This document shows positions 1 to 9,500 of a stretch of 64,000 bases of DNA, piece by piece; position 1 is the first letter of the stretch, and each line of letters begins with the position of its first letter. Made by a program: the position numbers and the translations under genes. The notes below the pieces were generated by a model. The model worked only from the letters and a program-made list of their open reading frames with translations. It searched no databases and was not told where the DNA came from. The stretch lies in NCBI RefSeq assembly GCF_014633365.1, contig NC_068352.1, forward strand, positions 28,057,310 to 28,121,309, read 5' to 3'. The DNA is from Diospyros lotus (Eukaryota; Streptophyta; Magnoliopsida; Ericales; Ebenaceae).

Positions 1-204
1 ATTTTTATCAGAAACTACATAACTACATAAACTGAATAATTAGAATTAATAATAAAATTGTAGTTTTATAAGTCAAAAATTATTTGAATTGTACAAATCT
101 AAAAAAGTAAATTAGCCTTTTATAGTTGCTAATAGTTAAAAAGAATTGGGGAATTTAACTTATACGAGTTTAATAGCCTAACTTCTTGTTTTGAATTTTG
201 CAGC

Positions 205-627
205 AATGGATAAAGTGTCGTTGGTCATCATGTGGAATGGGAAATGGATGATGACGATAAGTACATTGAGGGTAATAAGAAGTGTATGATGGCCAACAAA
301 AATGTGACTTTTAGTCAATTGACTGATATTGTTTACACAATGAAGGGAGTTGATAAAACAATGTACAATATCAACATTTATTTTTTAAGTGAACCATCGG
401 GCAATCTTCCAACTACTAAGTTCCCTATCGATGACGACTATAGTGTCAAGTTTGTTATGTGCAAAGGAGGCAGATATAAAGTGATTTATGTTGATATGAT
501 TTGTAAAAATGCTAGAGTTTGTGATGGTAATCAAGATACAGGTGTTGACGTTCCACTTACATCAACACGTAGTCTAATGTGAAATGATGATTTTGATACA
601 TATGGTATGACTGGTTTGTCAAATGAC
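205..627 (+). pseudogene. MULE transposase (mudrA-like), N-terminal part, broken
   Basis: This is the first part of a Mutator-like transposase gene. The frame opens at ATG 205, just after a plausible splice acceptor (TTTTGCAG). It reads a short stretch ending in NGKW, then needs a frame change to continue as the acidic frame covering 232-582, which contains DDDDKYIEG and ends in STRSLM. This layout, a hydrophobic start with W followed by an acidic PB1-like region, is typical of plant MuDR N-termini. A stop at 580-582 and the frameshift make it a pseudogene. The frame stays recognisable up to the insertion of element A and resumes after 14090, so 1-632 and 14091 onward are one gene split by the retrotransposon. 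The MULE terminal repeat is not in view. Upstream 1-204 is AT-rich with no further feature seen. Confidence 0.6.
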
Positions 628-632
628 GCTAC
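628..632. repeat. Target site duplication of element A, left copy (GCTAC)
   Basis: GCTAC directly precedes the TG that opens the left LTR. It matches the five bases at 14086-14090 that follow the CA closing the right LTR. Five bases is the normal size for Ty3/gypsy integrases, and the match fixes both element ends. Confidence 0.95.
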
Positions 633-2571
633 TGACTGCACTCCCACCCTGCAATTAAAACACAAAACAAAACACAATAAAAATTTTATATTTTTTTCTT
701 TGTTTAGGTGAGAGGTTTATACTCGTCAGTGTACGAGTGCAGTTGTACTCCAAATTTAAATTTATATTTTCTGAATGAGTCCAGGTCGTCCACTGAGAGA
801 TTTATTTATGGCAAAATAAAAAGAATATCACACAAGCACACACGCATTTGGATAAATTGGTAACAAGGTTTTTTATGGTTTTTTAAACAACAGATACTAG
901 GAAATAAATTAAGGCAGTAATTGAAATAAACACTTTAAGTGAGAATATAAAATTGGATAGTACTTGAGTTAAGACAATTTCAGTGCCAACCCGTTGATTC
1001 CCAAATTTTTGCATAAAAGATTAGCAACATTAATTTAATTTCAGATATGAGGGTTTGTTATTAAATGCAATTAGAGATGATGATAGTTCTAGGTTAAGCA
1101 ATCCCCATACATGATATGCGGGATTCTAATTTAAGCAACCACCATAAATTTAATTGCAATTAATACACAAAACAACTAAATTAATCATCCGGGTTTGGGT
1201 ATGATAGCGTTTCCAGTTCTAGTAACTCTCATACATGGCATGAAAGCTCTAAGTTAGGCTTACGCTCCAATCCAAACCTAGTGATTTCTCAATAATTAAG
1301 ATACACTCATACTGAAATTTAAATTAATGTTACTTATTTAAAGCGCAGCTTTCTTTGGGAATCATTGGCGTTGGACACTGTCCTTGCCTTAACCCAAGAT
1401 TAGATTTAGCTACTCATTTCCATTTAAAAGTTAATTGACATGAATTTAAAAAACGTAATTTAAATAACAGAATTTAAATGACAAGAAATTTTAAAGACAT
1501 AAACTAACCGTCCATTTAGGCGGTGAATAATTAAATGACAAGAATTAAAATTGCAGAAATTTAAAGGCATAAATTAACCGTCCATTTAGGCGGTAAATAA
1601 TAAAGTAATAATAAATGACATAAGAATTTAAAAGAAGAAAGGAAGGAAGTAAGATCACAAGAGAGAATACTAAAGAAAAGGGGAAAGAACAAGAATAATT
1701 CTCAAAGAAAGAATTATAAGGAAACAACTAAACTTTGATTCAAAAATAATAATCACACTTACAAATGCAATCAAGTGATCTATTTATAGGCCACAAGATG
1801 CAATACAAACCACACAATTTCAATTATTCAACTAGACATAATTATATCTAATGGGCACTCACACACTTAAAGTTAAATGGATTTTAGCTATAATACACAC
1901 CTAATATTAAATGGATTTTAGCTAAAATACATACCTAATAAAGCATTCATAAAGTTAAATGGATTTTAGCTATAATATCCACCTAATAGTTAAATGGATT
2001 TTAGCTAAAAAACACACCTAATAAAGCTCTCACATAAAAAATAAAAATATATTTCTATAAATTGGTTTTTAATCTTCATTAGGATTAAGAATAATCCTTG
2101 GGCCTTCTCCAAATAATATCTTCTATGGGTTGCTCAAATTGGGCCTTAATTCTTCATGGGCTTGAATTCTTCATGGACTTTAATTTTTCATGGGCTTAAT
2201 TTCTTCATGGACTTGAATTCTTCATAGGCTTGATTTCTCCATGGGCTTTAAGTCTTCATGGACTTTAAGTCTTCATGGGGTTGAATTCTTCATGCCTAAA
2301 AAAAAATAAAAATAATTTAATGTTATTAATAAATTATATATTATATATATATATTACATGCATGCATATAATGATGTATATGTATTATATATAATTTTAT
2401 ATATTATTATTATTATTATTAAATTTTACTTTAAAATTTCATTTCATTCATTTTTCAATTTAAACTTGCATATAACCATAAAATATATATTAATATCTAA
2501 TTTAAACTATTTTTAAGATCAAAAGAAGGGTATAATTATAACAAAATTTTTATAAAATTAACCACTAATCA
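633..2571 (-). repeat. 3' LTR of element A
   Basis: This 1939-bp LTR begins TGACTGCACTCCC and ends CCACTAATCA on the plus strand. It matches 12173-14085 almost throughout. It holds a minus-strand TATA box (TATTTATA on plus at 1781-1788). It also holds two copies of a roughly 70-bp unit containing ACCGTCCATTTAGGCGGT (about 1508-1600), a 35-bp unit around AAATGGATTTTAGCTA repeated several times (1890-2035), and a minisatellite of TTCATGGGCTTGAATTC-like units (2100-2295). AT microsatellites follow at 2335-2420. Confidence 0.95.
1781..1788 (-). promoter_or_regulatory. LTR TATA box
   Basis: The minus strand reads CCTATAAATAG here. The same site lies at 13321-13328 in the 5' LTR of element A and at 55127-55134 in element B. 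It is the likely start signal for the genomic RNA; the leader then contains the hairpin repeats. Confidence 0.7.
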
Positions 2572-2588
2572 TATCCCCCAACTTAAAC
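2572..2588 (-). other. Polypurine tract of element A
   Basis: The minus strand reads TTTAAGTTGGGGGATA immediately before the 3' LTR. This is the expected position and composition for the plus-strand primer. Similar motifs recur at 4019-4034 and 6195-6215. Confidence 0.85.
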
Positions 2589-4347
2589 ATTGTTAGTCCC
2601 TTAGCAATCAGATTATACACCTGCCAAACTTTATTCACAATAACTGTATGAATGTAAAAATTTCAAATTCGAAACCGAAATGTATAAAATTAAATAAATA
2701 ATTTAGCATTCTAAATCAGATTTTTTGGTTAAAGGTCATACAATCTCAGGAATGGAAATTAGGATAACCAACACACAGACTTACTCCCTCGAAGTTTTGA
2801 CCTCAAATCTTACTATGGATTTTCTCTCCAATAAAAAGGATTCCTCAAGTGTACACACAAGGGGGTGCACCGTTATAAGAGTAAATGCAGAACAAGTTCA
2901 AAACTCGGTGCCATCCCAAATACAAGGAACGTATTTTCATGAAAGAACAGGGAAATTGACATAGCTTCATGATTGGAATAATGCTCTAGACGAGTAACTT
3001 CTGAATTTAGACATGATTCCCTACTCTAAACTCGAATTCTGAGATCACATGATTTATAGCATAAAAAAGGACCAGACTGGGTTGTAATGGGGCTATAAGG
3101 TTAATACGGGTTGTCAAAGAAAAGGTAGAGTGTGCAAAGGGTGTGTCGGGATTTTTTTTTTTTTTTTTTAGCATTTATTTTGAAACAGTTATGCTGAATA
3201 TCTAAGAGAATTTACCCCATTTTTTTCACTTTTTTTTTTCTTCTTTTTTTTTCTCTTTTTTTTTTCTTCTTTTTTTTTCTTTTTCTTTTTAAATATGAAA
3301 ATAGATAAACAGACTAATTCCCAAAATCACACCAGGTTGGATAAAATTCATATGGTTATGGGTTAAACAAGGGTAACGAAAGAAGTTGTACTACAAATGG
3401 CTCAAATGGGCTAACAAGAGGTTGATTTAAAGAAAAAAATAGGCTCAAAATGAAAGAAATTGATCCCCCTATCATGCTTCTCAGTCATCTAATTCATAGT
3501 TTGAAACCAGTCAAATTCATCCGCTATCATACTAGACATTCAAAGCGAATTGATATTTTGAAGCCATTGAAAAGATAAGATAAACAAGAGAGCATATTTA
3601 GAGTAAGTGTTATTTCACTCAGAATTAACGGTTATTAGGCTCAAACACTTGCTTGGGTAATAGTCTCCACTTCTGTTGAGGGATCATACAATGTACTAAT
3701 TAGCTAATTACTGTTACCTTTGACTTTATGACCGATAACCAATTTCTAAATTTTGAATCCCTGATGAATGTAAATTACTTATTCTCATGCATAAACGTTT
3801 TCAAATGAGAAATCAATGCATTCATGTTTCGTATTGCAAACTTAACCGGCTATCAGTGCATAACTTTAAAGCTTTAGGAATAGCATTATTTAAAACACAT
3901 AATAATTTTTTTTTTTTATAAGAGCAGATAAAGATAATCAATTCCCACAAGACTACAAACTAGTAATTACAAACTCACAGTTAAATATAAACCAGATGAT
4001 TCATGACTAGACCTTACACCCCCCAACTTGAATTGCAGTAATAAATCAGGGTTGTTAGGAATACCTGTAACTCCACAAGTCCATAGATTTGCTGTGAACT
4101 GCTAAAACTTAAACAACAAATGAGCACACCATATATATATATATATTTATATTTTCACACCAAAATAAAAATTTCATACAAGTCATAAGATAAGCAAAAT
4201 GCGTCTCAAGAGTACAAAAAGTACTCCTTACTCAACCATCTTAATAAAGAGCATTTCTCACAGTGATAAATCTAAATTAATCGGACCCCTTTGGCGCTTG
4301 TTACTAATTGCCTTAGACCAGTCTATTCGAGGCTCATGAGGATCGTA
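2589..4347 (-). other. 3' non-coding region of element A
   Basis: About 1.75 kb between the LOG frame and the polypurine tract. I see no supportable gene on either strand. It contains T/CT-rich runs at 3150-3295 and 3906-3920 and a polypurine-tract-like motif (AATTCAAGTTGGGGGGTG on minus) at 4018-4034. A short plus-strand frame at 2725-2964 resembles no known protein and is probably chance. Confidence 0.7.
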
Positions 4348-4917
4348 CTATGGAACATAAGCATGTAATTTCTCTAGCAGCTTATCAATGGTGGATGCAG
4401 AAATGAGAATCTTTCTTGCCGAACGAGAAATGAACTGTTGGTCCACAGCCTGATCAAGAAAAGAGAGTAACCCATCGAAAAAATGGTTAACATTTAAAAG
4501 TCTAATAGGTTTGGTATGGAGATTACTCTTGGCCCAGGAGATTATACAAAAGATTTCTTCAAGTGTTCCAAAACCTCCTGGTAAAGCAATGAAGGCATCT
4601 GACTGATAAATCTTACAAGCCATGCGCTCAGACATAGAAGTCGTTTCTATAAGTTGACCGCGTGTAATCCCGGAAATATGTGGTTCAGCTAAAGGGATTG
4701 GCATTATACCTACCACAGATGAATTTCCAAGATGTACAGCTTGTGAAACATAACCATTCAATCCACGACTTCCCCCTCCATATACCAAATTAATTTTTTT
4801 CTCTCCTAATTTTTTACCAAGTTCGCTCGCTGCAAGTGCGTAACAAATATCGCTCCCAAGTTGAGAGCCACAAAGTACACATATGGTATTGATTCGACGA
4901 ACTAACTGGCCTTCCAT
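4348..4917 (-). CDS. LOG: LOG-family cytokinin riboside 5'-monophosphate phosphoribohydrolase inside element A
   Basis: A 189-residue protein of the LOG family. These enzymes release active cytokinin bases from their ribotides in one step, in the cytosol. Visible motifs: a Rossmann start ICVLCGS (12-18), YGGGSRGLNG (46-55), R98 at the place of the catalytic arginine (MSERMACK), the signature PGGFGTLEE (113-121) with glutamate E121, and the family C-terminal region with LLNVNHFFDGLLSFLD (140-155). It is slightly shorter than plant LOGs (about 210-220 residues) but spans the whole domain. The start is an ATG 20 bases after a strong acceptor (CTTCTTTTCAG). Plant LOG genes have several introns; this frame has none, which suggests capture through RNA. 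It lies downstream of the cysteine-rich protein gene on the same strand. Differences from canonical LOG, such as SRGLNG, leave activity unproven. Confidence 0.92.
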   Translation of the reverse strand: MEGQLVRRINTICVLCGSQLGSDICYALAASELGKKLGEKKINLVYGGGSRGLNGYVSQAVHLGNSSVVGIMPIPLAEPHISGITRGQLIETTSMSERMACKIYQSDAFIALPGGFGTLEEIFCIISWAKSNLHTKPIRLLNVNHFFDGLLSFLDQAVDQQFISRSARKILISASTIDKLLEKLHAYVP

Positions 4918-4937
4918 GTTTGTTCCTTTTGTATGTC

Positions 4938-5042
4938 CTGAAAAGAAGTTTGGCGATCAAAAGTAGCTATACAACAATTCAACAAGAAATAAATACAAAC
5001 AAAAATCATGCGTATGTATAAGTAGTTGTGATTGTGGCTCAC
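4938..5042 (-). other. Candidate intron between the cysteine-rich gene and LOG (element A)
   Basis: On the minus strand a donor GAAGAT|GTGAGC (GT at 5042-5041) and a pyrimidine-rich acceptor CTTCTTTTCAG|GAC (AG at 4939-4938) bound 105 bases. The same sites are in element B at 63523-63627. Use of this intron is inferred only from consensus. Confidence 0.45.
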
Positions 5043-5084
5043 ATCTTCCTCTGGTTTTACGTCCAGAAACGACTTAAACACTTT

Positions 5085-5573
5085 CTATGAAGCGGGGATA
5101 AGCTTCCCATCCAATTTTCTTATAGATTGGCAAACAGGGTCGTTTTTAGTCAGATTCCCAAGACTATAGCGTTGGTGGTCACTTCTGAACTGGGTCCATA
5201 AAGCAAGAAGTTCTCTTTGCACTATTCCACATGGATGTGTCTCAAGAGTCAATCGGATATCATCCAGAGACTCCTTACTCAGTCCATCCTTTATGAAACT
5301 AATTTTATCTTCTCGATTTATGGACGTAAACCCCACAGATTTGCATCGTGTGTTACAGGTCCATCGAGCACATTTGTAACAACCATTCACTCTTTTCGCT
5401 CTTCTTTTCTTCGCAAAACTACTCTTTCCTAAGCCTGGAAAATGCTTAAAACTAGGTGAAGTTTCACCAGCTAATCGAACTTTTGCTTCGATCAGCCAAC
5501 GAATATCTTCAGGAATGTTATTAAGCATCAACAACCTAAGTCTTTCACACCTTGCAACATAAATTTTTTTCAA
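5085..5573 (-). CDS. Carlavirus-like cysteine-rich nucleic-acid-binding protein inside element A
   Basis: An open frame of 162 codons. Its centre resembles the small cysteine-rich nucleic-acid-binding proteins of carlaviruses (Carla_C4 family), which in those plant RNA viruses bind nucleic acid and affect host silencing and gene expression. What is seen: GLGKSSFAKKRRAKR at 47-61, a basic, nuclear-signal-like stretch, followed at once by cysteines 65, 68, 73 and 77 (CYKC then CNTRC), a plausible zinc finger, then FIKDGL at 93-98. The first codon of the open stretch is TTG; the first in-frame ATG is codon 16 (5528-5526), so the true protein may be about 147 residues. The part after residue 100 matches nothing I know. 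It sits between pol and LOG on the same strand. The B copy differs at one residue near the C-terminus. The family assignment is by motif reading, not by search. Confidence 0.75.
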   Translation of the reverse strand: MKKIYVARCERLRLLMLNNIPEDIRWLIEAKVRLAGETSPSFKHFPGLGKSSFAKKRRAKRVNGCYKCARWTCNTRCKSVGFTSINREDKISFIKDGLSKESLDDIRLTLETHPCGIVQRELLALWTQFRSDHQRYSLGNLTKNDPVCQSIRKLDGKLIPAS

Positions 5574-5579
5574 ATCATT

Positions 5580-5699
5580 CTGCGGGAGAGATGGATAGTA
5601 CTTATGAATTTTTTAGAGATAAAGATCTATTTTTTTTTTTTTTAACTATACTAAGAAGAAAGTAAAGAACTATAAACTTTACAAAAGGGATGAGAGTAC
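5580..5699 (-). other. Candidate 5'-leader intron of the accessory genes (element A)
   Basis: On the minus strand the donor is GATCAG|GTACTC (GT at 5699-5698) and the acceptor CTCTCCCGCAG|AATG (AG at 5581-5580), 120 bases apart with a T/A-rich interior. Both sites are kept in element B (62864-62985). Confidence 0.45.
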
Positions 5700-5752
5700 C
5701 TGATCGGAGAATAACACAAAGGAGAGAAGACTGAGCTCAAAAAGGGTGGCTT

Positions 5753-5783
5753 GCCTTATACAGATATGGAGTCTCTTATAGAG
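5753..5783 (-). promoter_or_regulatory. Candidate internal promoter of the accessory genes (element A)
   Basis: Two TATA-like motifs lie on the minus strand: CTATAAGAG (near 5775-5781) and TGTATAAGGC (near 5754-5763). They are followed by a pyrimidine-rich stretch and then the candidate leader intron. The arrangement resembles a plant or plant-virus polymerase II core promoter. The function is inferred. Confidence 0.4.
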
Positions 5784-6535
5784 CAATAACCATCACTATT
5801 TTACACTCGGCTCGAGGCATACCATAATTACAGGGTCAGGCTTGGCGTCTCTTTTTCAACGCTTGGTGCCTCATTTTTCAACATTTGGCAGTGTGCCTTA
5901 TCCTTTATAGGGCAGTGTGATTGCACTGCCCAAGAAAAGATAGCTACCACCAGCGTCAATTTTGTCTCTCTCAATTCAATTTTTTTTTTATTATTATTTT
6001 ATTGTTTTTTTTTAATTTTTTTATTCTTATTCTTATTATTATTATTAATTTTTTTTTTGATTTTTTTTTTTAATAAATGTTTTGTTTTAGGGGCCCAATA
6101 AAATCATACATACCACACAAAACAATATTATCGAGTCTAACAAAATTATTTGCACAATGGATCAGTTTCAAATACCAATAAAATCAAGTACACCTTATCC
6201 CCGAACTTAAATTGCGCATTGTCCTCAATCGACAATAAAAGGATAGAAGATAGGCATACTTGGTGGTCTTCAATGCATGAACTCGTATGCAAAAAAATTT
6301 TATTTAGACTGCACACAGAGAAACACTATTTGAATCAAAGTTAATTAAGTAATGCAGAAAATGAACAACTTATATATATAATTCTTTATTATTTTATTTT
6401 ATTTTTATTTTATTTTATTTTTTTCTTTTTTTATTTAATTTTTTTATTTTTTTTTTCAGATCTATAAACATCCATTTAACCTAAATGGAAAGGTGGTCTT
6501 TTAACGTCAGATTCCCAGACGATAGGAAACTTTCC
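5784..6535 (-). other. Spacer between pol and the accessory genes (element A)
   Basis: Non-coding. It has long T-rich runs on plus (5975-6080 and 6380-6460), and a polypurine-like motif AATTTAAGTTCGGGGATAA (minus) at 6195-6215. Just after the pol stop is an inverted repeat around CCATTTAACCTAAATGG (6471-6487). The stretch near 5810-5960 is moderately GC-rich and may belong to the accessory promoter. No protein frame is supported. Confidence 0.6.
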
Positions 6536-9500
6536 CTACTCATCAGATGATGATGGATCATCCAAATCCACAACTCCTTCATTCTCCTCAACACTACCCT
6601 GGTATGGTTTCAACCTATGACCATTGACTGTTAGAAGTTGTCCTGACTCCGGATTTTCTATCTCAAATGCCCCATATCCTGAGATGGACTTGATTACAAA
6701 GGGGCCGACCCATCGAGACTTCAATTTTCCTGGGAATAGATGCAATCGAGAATCATACAAGAGTACCCGTTGCCCTACCTGAAAGCTTTTTCGAATGATG
6801 TGCCGATCATGTAACTCTTTCATGCGAACCTTGGCCAATCGTGCATTTTCAAATGCTTCATTCCGAATTTCCTCAAGTTCATTCAATTGGAGCTTCCTGG
6901 ATAAGCCTGCTTCAGTTAGACTCTTGTTGATCTTATGAATTGCCCAATATGCTTTATGCTCAATTTCCACCGGTAGATGACAAGATTTACCGTATACTAG
7001 CCTATAGGGAGACATTCCCAAAATTGTTTTGTAAGCTGTCCTGTACGCCCAAAGAGCGTCTACTAGTCTTAAGGACCAATCCTTACGATTAGCAGCAACA
7101 GTCTTTTCCAATATGCGCTTAATCTCCCTATTGGCTAGCTCGGCTTGACCATTGGTTTGGGGATGGTATGGTGTTGCAACCTTATGCAGTACACCATATT
7201 TCTTCATTAATCCTGCCACAACTTTATTACAAAAATGGGAACCCCCATCACTGATGATTGCTCGTGGCATCCCAAATCGACTGAAAATGTTTTCTTTCAA
7301 AAATTTCACGACAGTCCTATGGTCATTTGTTCTGGCCGGGATTGCTTCTACCCATTTGGACACATAGTCAACAGCAAGTAAGATATATTCATGACCAAAT
7401 GAATTGACAAATGGGCCCATAAAATCCATACCCCAACAATCAAAAACTTCTAACACTTGGATCGGATGTAATGGCATCATGTTTCTCCTTGACAGACTTC
7501 CTAACCTTTGACATCGATCGCCATTTGAACAGAACTTGTACACATCCTTGAACAGTGTCGGCCAATAAAATCCACTCTGAAAAATTTTTGCAACTGTTTT
7601 CTTGACAGAAAAATGGCCTCCACATGCAAGAGTATGACTGAAATTGATGACACTTTGTTGCTCATGATCGGGTATGCATCTACGGATGATTTGGTCAGGA
7701 CAATACTTGAAGAGGTAGGGCTCATCCCAAAAGAAGGTTCTGACTTTTCTGAAGAATTTATGCCTATCTTGCTTACTCCAATGGTCTGGGATCAGACCAG
7801 TTGCCAGGTAGTTCACAATGTCGGCATACCAAGGGACAACAGATGATGCACGAATAACATTCACTTTAAACAGTTGCTCATCAGGGAAATTGTCATGAAT
7901 TGGTTCATCAAATTGTGTGAGATCTTGACTTGGAATCCTTGACAAATGGTCAGCCACCACATTTTCTACTCCCTTCTTGTCTCTGATTTCAATGTTGAAC
8001 TCTTGCAGGAGTGAGATCCATCGGAGCAGACAGGGTTTTGCATCTTGCTTTGTGAACAAATACTTCAGAGTAGCGTGATCAGTAAAAATGATCACTAGTG
8101 ACCCTACGAGGTAAGATCGAAACTTGTCCAGGGAAAAGACAACTGCTAGTAACTCTTTCTCTGTAGTGGTGTAATTATTTTGTGCCTCATTAAGAGTTTT
8201 GCTAGCATAATATATCACATGAGGTTTCTTATCCTTCCTCTGCCCTAACACAGCTCCTACCGCGTAATCACTAGCATCGCACATAAGTTCAAATGGGAGG
8301 GACCAATCAGGGGACTGAATGATAGGTGCTGAAATGAGTGCATCTTTCAATTTATCAAAAGCATTTTGACAGGCAGGACTCCATTCAAACGGAACATCTT
8401 GAGACAACAAATGGCACAAGGGTCTTGTTATGGTGCTAAAGGAAGCAATGAATCTCCTATAAAACCCTGCATGTCCCAAAAAACTTCTGATGTCTTTCAC
8501 ATTCCTAGGGATGGGGAGTTTTTGAATTGTTTCAATTTTTGACCTGTCTACCTCCATCCCCCTAGATGAAACGATGTGCCCCAAGACTATGCCCTGTTTC
8601 ACCATGAAGTGACATTTTTCCCAATTGAGTATCAGATTTGTTTCCTCACATCTTGCTAAAACCTTTTTCAGATTCTCCAAACAGGCCTCAAAGTTATTTC
8701 CATAAACAGAAAAGTCATCCATAAATACTTCAACAATCTGCTCAACCATTTCACTGAAAATGCTCATCATACACCTTTGAAAGGTGGCTGGAGCATTGCA
8801 TAACCCAAATAACATGCGCCTGTATGCAAATGTCCCAAATGGATATGTGAAAGTTGTCTTCTCTTGATCTTCTAGTGCAATTTCTATCTGATTGTACCCT
8901 GAGTAGCCATCTAAGAAACAATAGTAGGCTTGGCCTGCTATTCTCTCCAGAACTTGATCCAAGAAAGGCAAAGGAAAATGATCTTTCCTTGTCACAGAAT
9001 TGAGCTTTCTATAATCAATGCACATACGCCATCCTGTCTGGATGCGCGTGGGAATCAGTTCATTGTTCTCATTTTTTACAATAGTGACTCCAGACTTTTT
9101 GGGTACTACTTGTGTTGGACTTACCCACTTAGAATCAGAGATTGGGTAAATTATTTCAGCATCCAATAGCTTAAGCACTTCTTTTCTGACAACTTCTTTC
9201 ATGTTGGGATTTAATCTCCTTTGCATTTGCCTAACTGGTTTTGCTCCTTCTTCCAAGAATATCTTATGAGTACAGATCAAAGGGCTAATACCTTGCAAAT
9301 CTGAAATGGTCCATCCTAATGACTTCCTGTGTGCTTTTAGAACTTCTATCAGTTGTTGCTCTTACTGAGGTGTCAAACTTGAAGAGATCACCACTGGGAA
9401 TGCTTCCCCTTCTCCTAGAAAGATATACTTCAAATCACTGGGCAATGGCTTTCTCTCAGACGTGGACTGATGGCTATCAGGAGCCATGAGCTTACTGTCC

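Noticed and set aside
2725..2964. Plus-strand frame of 79 codons
   Set aside because: Antisense to element A in its 3' non-coding region; no family resemblance.
4348..5573. LOG and cysteine-rich frames as an ordinary host locus hit by the retrotransposon
   Set aside because: Both occur at the same place and strand in element B, within the same element boundaries, so they belong to the element.
2572..6535. Possible envelope-like gene of the Athila element
   Set aside because: No transmembrane-rich frame is present between pol and the 3' LTR; the space holds the cysteine-rich and LOG frames.
8930..9169. Plus-strand frames within gag-pol (also 7152-7367, 7613-7846, 10068-10319, 10604-10837)
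   Set aside because: Antisense shadows of the gag-pol frame; the same ones occur opposite element B.
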